Below, one piece after another: positions 8,731 to 18,511 of a stretch of 64,000 bases of DNA. The stretch's first letter is position 1. Each line of letters starts with the position of its first letter. The position numbers and the translations under genes are program-made. The DNA lies in the NCBI GenBank assembly GCA_910578085.1, contig CAJTPM010000014.1:1-64000 (forward strand), written 5' to 3'. The notes below the pieces were generated by a model that had not been told where the DNA came from, did no database searches, and was given only the letters and a program-made list of their open reading frames with translations. The stretch is from an uncultured Lachnospiraceae bacterium (GTDB lineage: Bacteria > Bacillota > Clostridia > Lachnospirales > Lachnospiraceae).

Positions 8731-10170
8731 ATGAAAATTCTGTTTTTAAATCTACCCTATAAATTTCAACTGAGCAGGGCAAGCCGCTGGCCGGAAAAGA
8801 CAAAGAGCGGAACTTTATATTATCCGTACTGGCTCTGCTATGCTGCCGGAGTTTGTAAAGAAAAAGGGTATGAGGTTGAGTTGATAGACTGTATTACCAG
8901 AAAGATGTCAGTTCAGGATGTTATCCGCGAGGTAATCAGAATACGTCCGGACTATATTATGGGAGAACTGACAACATCGTCTGTATATTATGATTATAAA
9001 GTGCTGGAGGCAATAAAGAAAAAGTATCCTTCGGGAAAAATTATAATCGGCGGTACGCATGCGACTGCTCTTTCGGAGCAGGTATTAAGAGAGTGCAAAG
9101 CGATAGATATTGTTGTCAGACAGGAGTACGATTTTACGCTTCCGGAAATTATGGGGGTGGTCGGAGACTTACAGGAAGTAAAAGGTATTACATGGAGAAG
9201 CGGAAAAGATATTGTTTATAATCCAGACAGACAGTGGACGCAGGATTTGGATTCGCTGCCGTTTGTTTCCAGAATATATCAGGAATTCCTGGATGTAAAC
9301 GATTATTTTTATGCCTTTGCGAGAAAACCCATGATCCAGATTTTCAGCGCCAGGGGCTGCCCGTTCCATTGCAATTTCTGCTCCTATCCGGAAACGATGA
9401 GCGGGAGAAATTTACGGAGACGGAGCGTCAAAAATTTTGTGGACGAGATAGAATATATCTGTAAGAAGATGCCGGAAATACAGGAGATTTTTATAGAGGA
9501 TGACACTTTTACAGCTGATCGGAAACGGGTGGTGGAGATCTGTGATGAGATAATAAAAAGAGGCCTTCGTCCTGTCTGGTCGTGCAATACAAGGGCGGAT
9601 CTGCCCTATGAAGTGATGAAGCGGATGAAAGAGGCGGGATGTCGGCTTCTGGTGGTAGGTTATGAGTCCGGCAGCCAGAAGGTGCTCGATGAGACGAGGA
9701 AAGGGATAAAACTTGAACAATCGCTGGAGTTTGCCAGAAATACAAAAAAATTGAAACTCAAAGTGTTCGGATGCTTTATGATCGGCCTGAAGGGGGATAA
9801 CCTGGAGACGATTGAAGAGACCTTCCGTTTTGCAAAAAAAGTATATCCCGATATGGTGTTTTTCCAACAGGCAGTTCCGTTTCCGGGGACTGCCTTTTAT
9901 CAATGGGTGAAAGAAAAGGGATATCTGAAGACCGAAGATTTTTCAAAATGGCTGAATAAAGACGGTTATCTGGATTGTCTGGTAAATTATCCATATGCGG
10001 ATGCGAAGGAGATAGAAAAACTTCGGGACAGGCTTATGTCGCGCTATTATTTTTCCTTTACCTATATTGTAAAGACTTTTTTATGCAATTTAAGCTGGCA
10101 GGAGTTAAAACGCGTGACAAAAGCCGGGTTTACGTATATCGGGTTTCGAGCCAAAAAATTATTTCAGTAA
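8731..10170 (+). CDS. Cobalamin-binding-domain radical SAM protein (class B type)
   Basis: The 479-residue protein has a B12-binding Rossmann-like domain at about 1-150 ('LIDCITRKMSV', then 'IIIGGTHATAL'). A radical SAM barrel follows with C-x3-C-x2-C at Cys210, Cys214 and Cys217 (GCPFHCNFCS). The C-terminal 100 residues are helical. The DxHxxG motif for base-off B12 is not visible. Family members methylate unreactive carbons or make C-C bonds; similar genes occur in glycan, lipid and RiPP loci. Here the substrate may be a sugar or polyprenyl-linked intermediate. GGGAG at 8719 supports the start. No peptide precursor gene was seen nearby. Confidence 0.87.
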   Translation: MKILFLNLPYKFQLSRASRWPEKTKSGTLYYPYWLCYAAGVCKEKGYEVELIDCITRKMSVQDVIREVIRIRPDYIMGELTTSSVYYDYKVLEAIKKKYPSGKIIIGGTHATALSEQVLRECKAIDIVVRQEYDFTLPEIMGVVGDLQEVKGITWRSGKDIVYNPDRQWTQDLDSLPFVSRIYQEFLDVNDYFYAFARKPMIQIFSARGCPFHCNFCSYPETMSGRNLRRRSVKNFVDEIEYICKKMPEIQEIFIEDDTFTADRKRVVEICDEIIKRGLRPVWSCNTRADLPYEVMKRMKEAGCRLLVVGYESGSQKVLDETRKGIKLEQSLEFARNTKKLKLKVFGCFMIGLKGDNLETIEETFRFAKKVYPDMVFFQQAVPFPGTAFYQWVKEKGYLKTEDFSKWLNKDGYLDCLVNYPYADAKEIEKLRDRLMSRYYFSFTYIVKTFLCNLSWQELKRVTKAGFTYIGFRAKKLFQ

Positions 10171-10180
10171 GGGGATAACA

Positions 10181-11194
10181 GTGGAAGACAGGGACATCAA
10201 TGTCAGTATTATTATTCCGGTATACAACGGAGCCAGGTATTTGGAGAACTGTTTGAAATCAGTGATGAGACAGACGTTAAAGGAGATGGAGGTTATATGC
10301 GTTGATGACGGTTCTACGGACGATTCGGCAGTGATCCTGGATCGATATGAAAGACAGTATCCGGAAAAACTGACTGTATTTCATACAGAAAATCAGGGAG
10401 TGTGGAAAGCCAGAGAACTGGCACTTGAAAAAGCGCAGGGAATATATGTTGGTTTTGTCGATTGCGATGATCAGATTGAGGATGACATGTATGAGAAAAT
10501 GTTTACTATTGCAGCTGCAAACCGGGCGGAAATGGCTGTCACTGCTTATCAGAGAATAGTTGAAACTGGCGGAAAACAAAAAATATTGGTTGAAATGAAT
10601 ACATGGGGAAAGGGATTGTGGGAAGTTGGAAATGAGTTTTATCGTTTTCCTTTTTTGAACACGGCACTTTGGAACAAGATTATTTTGAGAGATATTGCTC
10701 TGAAACACATAAAATTTGAGAGACCGCCAAGGGTTGCGGAAGATGCGCTGTTTCTTTTGAGCATTTATCCGTATGTTCATTGTATTACATTTCTGCCGGA
10801 ACCGGGGTATTGGTATTATGTGCGCGGCGGCACGGCAATGTCCTGTGTAACAATTGATGAAACGGATAATATACTGAAGAGCTTTGGAGCGACAAAGAAG
10901 TATGTATATGAGATCACGGATGATAAGAGATGGAACAGTGTTATGGAAATAGCGGCATATATTCATCTGGGAGTTTCGTTATTACTGCGCTGTCGGCCGG
11001 AAGAGAGCAGGCAATATATAAAGAAGGTGAAGGTTTTTTTGAAAAGGGAATTTCCCGGGCGGAACAGTTATATGTGTTGTCTGAGAGATAAGGAATTCAG
11101 GAAAGTGAGACTTGTTCGGCTTATGTACGGTACAGGGGTGATTTATCTGATTCCCTATCTGAAAAAATATGTGATAAGGATCATTAAATGGTAG
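10181..11194 (+). CDS. Glycosyltransferase family 2 (GT-A)
   Basis: The 337-residue protein opens with the family signature 'VSIIIPVYNGARYLENCL', has DDGSTDDS near residue 47 and the metal-binding DCDDQ near 92. The C-terminal region ends in a basic segment that may lie along the membrane. It would add a hexose or similar sugar to the growing repeat unit. The start is GTG 10181 with GGGGAT just upstream. The end overlaps the next gene by seven bases, which implies coupled translation. Linkage and donor are unknown. Confidence 0.88.
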   Translation: MEDRDINVSIIIPVYNGARYLENCLKSVMRQTLKEMEVICVDDGSTDDSAVILDRYERQYPEKLTVFHTENQGVWKARELALEKAQGIYVGFVDCDDQIEDDMYEKMFTIAAANRAEMAVTAYQRIVETGGKQKILVEMNTWGKGLWEVGNEFYRFPFLNTALWNKIILRDIALKHIKFERPPRVAEDALFLLSIYPYVHCITFLPEPGYWYYVRGGTAMSCVTIDETDNILKSFGATKKYVYEITDDKRWNSVMEIAAYIHLGVSLLLRCRPEESRQYIKKVKVFLKREFPGRNSYMCCLRDKEFRKVRLVRLMYGTGVIYLIPYLKKYVIRIIKW

Positions 11195-12960
11195 AGAAAG
11201 ATAACTGTAATTTAAGAGGGAAGACAGCAGCATTCTTAAGGTATATAATAGCGGCACTTTTGTTCAGTATAGTATTTGAAGCGTTATCCTTATTTTTTAC
11301 CGATAATCAAATGTACGGACCGGACGGTTCCGTTGTGGCAATGCGTATAGTAAACTGGTTCCGAATGGCAGTCTGGTTTGGTCTCTCTTTACTTATTTTG
11401 TTTTGTCGGAAAAATATATGGAATTTTTTTATTGGTAGTTCTAAGTATGTGAGTAAAAAAGATATCTGCGATATGGTGTTTCTGGAGGCCGGTATACTGT
11501 TTGGCGGATTTGTGATATTGAAACTGATCGGAACAATGATTTTGAGATATCATCTTATACTCCTGGTCTGTTTCGGACTGTTTATTATTGTAGAATACTA
11601 TTATTTTCGTGGAAAAATACAAAACGCAGAGACCATGTTTCTTTTGACTGCGATGCTTGTCTCGGTATGTTATATTTTTACGGCTCCGGTCTTTGTTATG
11701 GGTGGAGACCAGGGAATACACTTCAGACGTACAGTAGAGTTAGCTCAAAGTTATCAGGAAGCGGAGTTTGAGAGTGAACAGGAATCCTATAATGAGGAAG
11801 GCACAAATGTGCTGATTGAGAAAATGGATCATGCGATCATAGAGGCAGATAAAGATCCGATTTATTCCTATACAGAATCTAAACCCTTAAAACTTTCTTC
11901 TCTGCGCTATATTGCATATATTCCGCCGGCTGCGGCACTTGCTGTCGCAGATGCGATCAATATGCCTCCGGCTGCAGCATATTTCGCAGGCCAGCTGTGC
12001 AATGCATTTGTTTATATTTTTTTGATTTATCAGGGGGCACGCAAATTAAAAGCCGGTAAACTGACGTTGATTATGTTTGCTTCGCTGCCCAGAATGCTGT
12101 TTCTGGCGACCAGATATTCTTATACGCCATGGGTGGTTGCCTGGATGACGTTTGCGGGCGCCTGTATTATCGGTGAAACGCAGAGACCGGATAAAATGGT
12201 GGGATGGAAGGATATGCTGGTGATTGCAGGATCCTTTTTAGCCGGAATGCTGGTTAAAGCACCATATTTTTTGATGATACCGATTGCACTTTTAATTACC
12301 GGGCAGAAATTTAAGAACTTAAATTTATACAGAAAATATATGGTGCTAATGGGTGGTACGATGCTGGTACTGCTTATGACACTGATTATTCCGATCTTTG
12401 TAAATGAAAGGGGATTTGATATCTACAGTGATGTTCGGGGGGGTACGAATGTCAATGCATTTGGGCAGATGAAGTTTATTGTTATGCATCCGGTTAAGTA
12501 TGCAGGGATTTTGCTGCGTAACATATACAGGCTGTTTTCATTTTCGGCTTTTGTGGTTGGAAAAGATGGCTTTACAGGTATAAGAGCGGGAATGCCTGGC
12601 GTGCTGCCAACAATCGTTTTGCTGCTGTTTGTATGGGTTATCATTACAGATAAAAAAGTAAATTCAGAGTCAGGGCTGAGGGGAAAAGAACGTGTTTTGG
12701 TATTTGGATTGACCTTTGTAAATATTTGCTGGATCTGTACAGTCATGTATATGAATTACAGCGAGGTTGGAGCCGCCGTTATTAGCGGGTGTAATCCAAT
12801 GTATCTGATGGCATTTATGTTTCCGTTTTTTTATTATTGCAGAAGCAGACATGTGCAGAGTAATTTTAACTGGCGAATGTATAATACGGTTATATATGGA
12901 ATGTTCATGATCATTATGTTTGCAAATATATATGTGAGAATAATAAATATGTATGTATAA
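11188..12960 (+). CDS. DUF2142-like polytopic membrane protein (GT-C type)
   Basis: The 590-residue protein has about 12-13 transmembrane helices. After the first five helices comes a large outside loop that begins 'GGDQGIHFRRTVELAQSY', comparable to the DE..H..R..E.S motif of DUF2142 proteins, and continues to 'LRYIAYIPPAAAL'. Acidic residues in the first outside loop are the likely catalytic site of a GT-C glycosyltransferase using a polyprenyl-phosphate sugar. It starts inside the previous GT2 gene. It probably decorates the glycan outside the membrane; the exact reaction is inferred from the fold family only. Confidence 0.72.
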   Translation: MVEKDNCNLRGKTAAFLRYIIAALLFSIVFEALSLFFTDNQMYGPDGSVVAMRIVNWFRMAVWFGLSLLILFCRKNIWNFFIGSSKYVSKKDICDMVFLEAGILFGGFVILKLIGTMILRYHLILLVCFGLFIIVEYYYFRGKIQNAETMFLLTAMLVSVCYIFTAPVFVMGGDQGIHFRRTVELAQSYQEAEFESEQESYNEEGTNVLIEKMDHAIIEADKDPIYSYTESKPLKLSSLRYIAYIPPAAALAVADAINMPPAAAYFAGQLCNAFVYIFLIYQGARKLKAGKLTLIMFASLPRMLFLATRYSYTPWVVAWMTFAGACIIGETQRPDKMVGWKDMLVIAGSFLAGMLVKAPYFLMIPIALLITGQKFKNLNLYRKYMVLMGGTMLVLLMTLIIPIFVNERGFDIYSDVRGGTNVNAFGQMKFIVMHPVKYAGILLRNIYRLFSFSAFVVGKDGFTGIRAGMPGVLPTIVLLLFVWVIITDKKVNSESGLRGKERVLVFGLTFVNICWICTVMYMNYSEVGAAVISGCNPMYLMAFMFPFFYYCRSRHVQSNFNWRMYNTVIYGMFMIIMFANIYVRIINMYV

Positions 12961-13041
12961 ATCAGAAGAACCCTGCTGCCTGTGTTGGGAACATTGACAG
13001 AAGGAATAAAAAAAGAATGTTAGGGATAAAGGAGATCAATT

Positions 13042-14124
13042 GTGAAAAAGAGGTTTTATAATATCAATAATTTAATGACATTTTCCGTTGTCGGCCCCGG
13101 GAAAAAAGTAGACTATGTGCACAGGCAGTATTCCTATTTTCAGTGTAAGAAGCCGGTGGATAATGTAGATATAGAAGTCAGGGTAGGCCGCTTTGATGAG
13201 AATAAAATTATGGGGAACGAATATGAAGTGGTCAATAGGAAATACAGGGTGCGCGGGGATACCATTTTTGCGGAAGATTCATATAAAGCGGCAAAATGGA
13301 AATTTTTGATAGCAGGTCTTCAAAAAAGGAAAACACAGATATTTTTTGACGGGAACTACTGGGGCTATTATATTCTCTATAAATTTTTTATTGAACCGGT
13401 CATACGGTTAAAACTGAACGACAGAGGTTATTTTATGATCCATTCATCATCAGTGTTTGTAGATGGAAAAGCATTTGTATTTCCTGCATCGCCCAGTGTC
13501 GGAAAGACATCAACCATGTTGAACTGGCTGCATTCTGGGATGGGGTTTATAGCGGACGAATATACAATCATAAAAGATGGACAGGTGTTTTCCTATCCGA
13601 CGCCGTTACGTTTGCATGATTATAATCTGAAGGCAAATCCTTATATCTGCGAAGATATGTTAGCGATAGACAAACTGCAGATCAGCATCCGAACATGGAT
13701 TTTCAGGTTGTCTTTCGGGTATGCCGATGTCACGCATGAAGTAGATATATGGAATGTGATCCGGGGCGTAAAAATACAAGATAAAGCGCCGCTTGGACAG
13801 ATGGTTATTTTTACAAAGTATTCCGGAGAAAAAGTGCATGTGAAAAAAGTTTCAAAAAAGAAATTCATTGAGAAACTTCTGATAATCGACCGATTTGAGA
13901 CGACAAGATTTAATGAATACCTTGATGCCTATTATTATGTGAATGATGTTCCGAAGGAAGAACGCTTCTGGGACAGAATGGAATCAAATCTGCTGTCGAT
14001 GTTTTCCGGATCAGAGTATCAGGAGATAAATATTCCGGCTCATTACACGGAGGAAACTTTTAAGGATATCAACGAAGTTCTCGGGTATAAAACGTCTGGT
14101 GTGCGGGGGGGGTATAGCGTGTAG
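13042..14124 (+). CDS. HPr-kinase-like P-loop protein of unknown substrate
   Basis: The 360-residue protein has a central 'MIHSSSVFVDGKAFVFPA' strand followed by Walker A SPSVGKTS at 150-157 and an acidic ADEYT at about 172. That is the arrangement of HPr kinase/PEP-carboxykinase-like proteins. The first 130 residues are unlike HprK and resemble a substrate or partner domain. No HPr or PTS gene is near. Related small kinases occur in lasso-peptide and glycan loci. It may phosphorylate a lipid-linked sugar or a protein that controls the pathway. The start is GTG 13042 with AAAGGAGAT upstream. The function remains open. Confidence 0.62.
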   Translation: MKKRFYNINNLMTFSVVGPGKKVDYVHRQYSYFQCKKPVDNVDIEVRVGRFDENKIMGNEYEVVNRKYRVRGDTIFAEDSYKAAKWKFLIAGLQKRKTQIFFDGNYWGYYILYKFFIEPVIRLKLNDRGYFMIHSSSVFVDGKAFVFPASPSVGKTSTMLNWLHSGMGFIADEYTIIKDGQVFSYPTPLRLHDYNLKANPYICEDMLAIDKLQISIRTWIFRLSFGYADVTHEVDIWNVIRGVKIQDKAPLGQMVIFTKYSGEKVHVKKVSKKKFIEKLLIIDRFETTRFNEYLDAYYYVNDVPKEERFWDRMESNLLSMFSGSEYQEINIPAHYTEETFKDINEVLGYKTSGVRGGYSV

Positions 14125-14184
14125 ATGTGATCGCCGGTATATTGTCCGGTTTGGTGTTTATGATGACCGGAACGGGGTGGCGGC

Positions 14185-15342
14185 GTGAGCCGCAGGATGC
14201 TGGTCATAGGATGCTATGGCTGTGGCAACCGTGGTGACGATGCGATCCTGCAGGGAATATGCAGCCTTTTTTCTGAGTGGCAGATTACAGCGTTTAACGG
14301 AGCGCTTGAGGATGTATCAGAATATCTGCCGGTCAGGACTGTTTCCTGCAGAATGAACGAGGGTATCTCGTTTTCTGTAATGTGCAGTTTAATACGACAG
14401 TTTTTTCCATTGGTTCGTGAAGTATATCGAACGGACATAGTGGTGTATGGCGGTGGAAGTTTGATCCATGATCTTACGCCGTATAATCTGTTATTTCAGT
14501 TTTTCTGGGCATGGCTGGCCAGGATCTTCAAAAAGAGAGTGTACTTTTTTTCTATTGGAGTTGGACCGATAAGGACAAAAATCGGGAAAAGACTTTGCAG
14601 ATATAATCTTTCTAAATCGGACGGGGTGTTTGTCCGCGACAGAAGAGGTCTTGAAATCTGCAGAGAAGCAGGAGTCAGGAAAGTAAAAATGACGGCAGAT
14701 GCAGCTTTTGTGATCTATAGACAAAGCGGCTGCAGGACGGATGTACTAAGGGATATGAATGTGGGGAACGGCGAGTATATCTGTGTGACGGCATGCCAGT
14801 GGTTTCACTCCGAAAATTTCTGGGAAAGGGATCAGATGGATTTTTCGGGAGAAAAAGAGAATCTGGCGCAATGCATCATGAAGATATATAACGAATTTCA
14901 TAAGCCGCTTCTTTTTGTTCCGACGGAGGCTAAGGATATCACTCTGGGAAGGCAGTTAAAAGAAAGAATGCCGGAAGTTGATTTCAGATTATGCCCCGAC
15001 AGCTGGAATGCAGATCGTATGGCGGCGATCATAGAAAACAGCTATCTGCTGATTGGGATGAGGATGCATTCGATTATTATGGCGGCAAGACAGGGGGTTC
15101 CATTTGTGGCAATTGTTTATGATGAAAAGGTACACCAGCTATTGAAGATGCTGCATATGGAACAATATGAAATTGATTTGGCTTTGGTGAGGCCGGAAAA
15201 GTTATTGCATCTGGTGAAAAATATTCAGGCAGAATACTTGGTTATACAGGAGAAGCTGATGACAGAAGCCGAAACATTTATGCGCCAGGTGGAGGAATCA
15301 GCTATGTCTGTCGAAAGAGAAATAGCAGAGGATATTAAATGA
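14185..15342 (+). CDS. Polysaccharide pyruvyl transferase (CsaB/WcaK family)
   Basis: The 385-residue protein has the two-lobed fold of pyruvyl transferases: 'VIGCYGCGNRGDDAIL' at the start, VVYGGGSL near 95, 'SIGVGPIRTK' near 125, and the C-terminal 'GMRMHSIIMAARQGVPFVA'. Members add a pyruvate ketal from PEP to a sugar of wall polymers, giving the negative charge that S-layer-type domains bind. The start is GTG 14185 with GGGGTGG upstream; ATG 14197 has no room for a ribosome site. It overlaps the second flippase gene by four bases (ATGA). Confidence 0.86.
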   Translation: MSRRMLVIGCYGCGNRGDDAILQGICSLFSEWQITAFNGALEDVSEYLPVRTVSCRMNEGISFSVMCSLIRQFFPLVREVYRTDIVVYGGGSLIHDLTPYNLLFQFFWAWLARIFKKRVYFFSIGVGPIRTKIGKRLCRYNLSKSDGVFVRDRRGLEICREAGVRKVKMTADAAFVIYRQSGCRTDVLRDMNVGNGEYICVTACQWFHSENFWERDQMDFSGEKENLAQCIMKIYNEFHKPLLFVPTEAKDITLGRQLKERMPEVDFRLCPDSWNADRMAAIIENSYLLIGMRMHSIIMAARQGVPFVAIVYDEKVHQLLKMLHMEQYEIDLALVRPEKLLHLVKNIQAEYLVIQEKLMTEAETFMRQVEESAMSVEREIAEDIK

Positions 15343-16568
15343 AACTGAGAAAAAGGATGACAGATACATTCTGGAACAGTTTGGGGAGCGGCATTTTTGC
15401 GGCTGTCAGCTTTCTGCTTCTCATAGGTGTGACAAGAGGATATGGCGTGGAAAAAGCCGGAAGTTTTGGCGTGGCCATTGCAACGGCACAACTGATGTAT
15501 CGCATTGGGATATTTGCCATGCGCCAGTACCAGATCACGGATCTGAATCATGAATTTCCATTCTCTGCCTATTTTTCAGCTAAAGTTGCCAGCAGCCTGA
15601 TTTCGCTGGTGGTGTTTAGCTTTTATGTAATAATTGACGAGGCGGCAAAAGAAGAATTCTGGCAGTTTTTCTGGATTTTTGCATTTTATCAACTACTTTC
15701 TATAGATGATTTATATCAAAATCGACTTTTCCAGGAAAACAGACTGGATAAAGCGGGGATAAGTAAATGTCTTGTGATAGGAGGATATTTATGTTCGTTT
15801 TTTATTCTGTCAATTTGCAGGATGGAACTGAACACCATTCTCGCAGTGGCATTTTTTGTGAGCTTTGTTATCAGTGTTATGAATTGTCCGCATGATTTGT
15901 GGCGTGAGATGGTTTTTGTGAGAGATAATTCTGTATTTCGGGCTATGGAAATGGCTTTTCCGGCATTTATCTCAAATTTTTTATTTGCCTTTATAAACAG
16001 TCTCCCTAAATATACGGTATATTACTTTTGCAGCCGTGAGGAATCCGGATATACTAATAATATTTTCATGTTGTTAAACGTAGTTGAGCTGGTTGGGAAT
16101 TTTATTTATTATCCGTTTATTCCCGATATCACAGGGAATATGGCTAAGGATCCGGGAAAAGTACGTAAACTTATCTTAAGAATTTCTGCCGCTATTATTT
16201 CAGTTGGCTGTGTTATGGCAGTTTTCATGTATAGCAGTGGAATTATGGTATTTGATTTTATTTACCATAAAGACTTTACGGGATATATATTTGAAATCAT
16301 ATATACGGTAAGTATCTGTGGAGTGCTTGTGGCCCTTACGGCATTGTTTTACTGGATACCTGTTATTCTGCGGGAACAGAAACGGCTGATCCGGATATTT
16401 GGAGCGGGCACTATTGCGGCATTGGCAGGATGTGTGTGCGGATCTTTGAAATATGGTATTCGGGGTGCGATAGCAGGGCATTCTTTAGCGGTTGGTATAA
16501 TGGTGGTTTTATTACTGAGGTTTTTTCATGTGTGGTGGAGCGGAAATGCCGGAAACGAAACCGCATAG
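15339..16568 (+). CDS. Second Wzx-like flippase / polysaccharide biosynthesis membrane protein
   Basis: The 409-residue protein has about 12 hydrophobic helices and the MOP-type N-terminus 'SLGSGIFAAVSFLLLIGVTRG'-like, but is shorter than the 504-residue flippase at 4634 and shares little visible sequence with it. A likely role is export of a lipid-linked saccharide. The overlap with the pyruvyl transferase gene suggests that the pyruvylated unit is its cargo. The tail, rich in helices after residue 280, fits the second bundle of the family. Confidence 0.74.
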   Translation: MKLRKRMTDTFWNSLGSGIFAAVSFLLLIGVTRGYGVEKAGSFGVAIATAQLMYRIGIFAMRQYQITDLNHEFPFSAYFSAKVASSLISLVVFSFYVIIDEAAKEEFWQFFWIFAFYQLLSIDDLYQNRLFQENRLDKAGISKCLVIGGYLCSFFILSICRMELNTILAVAFFVSFVISVMNCPHDLWREMVFVRDNSVFRAMEMAFPAFISNFLFAFINSLPKYTVYYFCSREESGYTNNIFMLLNVVELVGNFIYYPFIPDITGNMAKDPGKVRKLILRISAAIISVGCVMAVFMYSSGIMVFDFIYHKDFTGYIFEIIYTVSICGVLVALTALFYWIPVILREQKRLIRIFGAGTIAALAGCVCGSLKYGIRGAIAGHSLAVGIMVVLLLRFFHVWWSGNAGNETA

Positions 16569-16586
16569 TTATGAGGTACGAAATAT

Positions 16587-18458
16587 ATGATTTTAAGAGG
16601 AATTGTCTGTATTATTTTTCTATACTTTTTGTTTTATATGACAGGGTTTCTTTTTTCGCAGATTACACGGCAGAAACCACAGGAAGGCAAAATAGTATAT
16701 GGAAGTGTGCTGACAATAGCTGCATTTGAAATCATCTGTTTTCCGTTTCTGATTGTAAAAAATTATTTTAATATTCTATACTATATTTTCCTGGTCATAT
16801 TCGTTATCACAGTCGGCATGGCAATATACCTGTTTATCAGAAAAAAGGGACTGAGAAATATTTTTGGGATTAATTTCAGAGGATTAAGCGGCGGTGCTTT
16901 CTCTCTGCTGTTTTTTCTGACTTTGATTTTACAGATATTTGTAGTTTGTTATATGCACTTTGACTGCTATGATGATGGTTATTATATTGCAATATCCAAT
17001 ATGGCATTGGAACAGAATATAGTGGAACTGAATGATAAGGTTGTGTATGCTGGTAACTATATGCTGGAAAGCTTTAATTCGAGACCCGGGATCAACAGCT
17101 GGGAATTGTTGATTGCTTTTTTCGCAAAATTGTTCAGAGTGCACCCGGCAGTTCTGTCACATACTTTTTTGCCGGTTCTGCTGTTACCCTTGTACTATAT
17201 GGCGGCGGATCAGGTGATGAGAAAAATAACCTATACTGTCAGAGACAGATTTTTGTGTTTGTTTCTCTACTCTTTGCTTGTTATGTTTTATGGAACAGGT
17301 TATTTAGTACCTTCTTATGCGGTGGTTGGGACATGGGGAGGGAAAGCATTACTGTTTCATTTGATCCTCCCCCTGCTTCTCTCGGAATGTATCGATATTG
17401 TTGAAGAAAAGCAGACATTTGCCACGTGGATTAAGATCGGGGTTATAGCTGTTGCCGGAGTCGGAGCCACGGCGACAGGTATCTACACAGTATTGATTTA
17501 TCTGTTTACAATAGCTGTGCCGTATATCCTGTTTTTAGGTTATAAGCGTAGGTTGAATACAATAATTTTTTTGCTGAAAAGTGCGATATGTTCGTTATGG
17601 ATATTCATTTTGATAGGAATTTATGCAGTGGAAGAAATGATCCGCTCCGGGAGAAATGAGACAATAGCGGGACAGGGATTCAATATCGAAAGCATTTACA
17701 CAAAAGCATTTGTTCAGGAAAGGATATACACGGTGCTATTTATAACAGCACTGGTTCTTATTATTTTTCTGGAAAAATCAGTGAGAAAGAAACTCCTTTT
17801 TATCGGTCAGACTGCTGTACTTTTCCTGCTGGTGTTAAATCCGTTGACTGCCGAATTTATTGCGAAATATATTACCGGAATTTCGGTATATTGGAGAATG
17901 TTTCTTTTGTTGCCGGTATCTTATTTGATTCCGTTAGGTGGGAAATATGCTATGGGTTTTATCGCTTCCGGAAAAAGACGGGTAAGCGACAGAATTATTG
18001 GAGGCGCAGGCGTCATTTTGGCAGCATGGCTTGCACTGTCCGGACAGGGAATGTTTTCGGTTTTTTTGCCACATCAGAATATATATATGATACCAGACGA
18101 AATACTGCATGTATGTGAAAGCTTTGATTTTTCATCGAAGGAGATGATCACGGTTCTGGCGGGGGAACCGATGAACAGGTTTTTCCGTCAGTATTCTTCA
18201 TACTTTGATGTGATCATAGGAAGAAGCAGTGAGGTCAGCAGGTGTAAAAAAGAAGAAGAATATAAGATGGTATGCCATGATATCTATGAAGAGGGAAAGA
18301 TAGATGAGATTACAAATGAATATTTGAAAGAACTGGAGGTTGAGTATATAGTTTCCGGGAAACCACTTGTGAATACAGAATGGGTACTGTGTAAAAAAAG
18401 TGGAAATTACTTTATTTATGAGGCGAAAGGACACAAAAAGCATTATATTATCGGATAG
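16587..18458 (+). CDS. Large polytopic membrane protein, DUF6077-like (probable GT-C glycosyltransferase)
   Basis: The 623-residue protein has about 13 transmembrane helices. After the fourth helix an outside loop reads 'HFDCYDDGYYIAISNMAL', with paired acids at the position where GT-C enzymes keep catalytic Asp. A soluble C-terminal domain of about 120 residues begins near 500. The layout matches the DUF6077 family of Clostridia glycan loci; I recognise it by pattern only. It would use a polyprenyl-phosphate sugar outside the membrane, as the DUF2142-like protein may. It begins 18 bases after the flippase gene with a weak GAGG site. Confidence 0.65.
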   Translation: MILRGIVCIIFLYFLFYMTGFLFSQITRQKPQEGKIVYGSVLTIAAFEIICFPFLIVKNYFNILYYIFLVIFVITVGMAIYLFIRKKGLRNIFGINFRGLSGGAFSLLFFLTLILQIFVVCYMHFDCYDDGYYIAISNMALEQNIVELNDKVVYAGNYMLESFNSRPGINSWELLIAFFAKLFRVHPAVLSHTFLPVLLLPLYYMAADQVMRKITYTVRDRFLCLFLYSLLVMFYGTGYLVPSYAVVGTWGGKALLFHLILPLLLSECIDIVEEKQTFATWIKIGVIAVAGVGATATGIYTVLIYLFTIAVPYILFLGYKRRLNTIIFLLKSAICSLWIFILIGIYAVEEMIRSGRNETIAGQGFNIESIYTKAFVQERIYTVLFITALVLIIFLEKSVRKKLLFIGQTAVLFLLVLNPLTAEFIAKYITGISVYWRMFLLLPVSYLIPLGGKYAMGFIASGKRRVSDRIIGGAGVILAAWLALSGQGMFSVFLPHQNIYMIPDEILHVCESFDFSSKEMITVLAGEPMNRFFRQYSSYFDVIIGRSSEVSRCKKEEEYKMVCHDIYEEGKIDEITNEYLKELEVEYIVSGKPLVNTEWVLCKKSGNYFIYEAKGHKKHYIIG

Positions 18459-18511
18459 TTCCGTTTTAACTGTTAAATAGCACTGAGAATCTATAAGGAG
18501 AAAATAAGCAT

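Noticed and set aside
10277..10966. 229-codon open frame opposite a GT2 gene
   Set aside because: Shadow of the GT2 gene; Cys/His/Arg-rich composition typical of antisense frames.
443..14124. Lasso-peptide cluster, because AsnB and an HprK-like kinase occur together
   Set aside because: No transglutaminase-like protease, RRE protein or precursor gene was found, and the genes between are for glycan synthesis.
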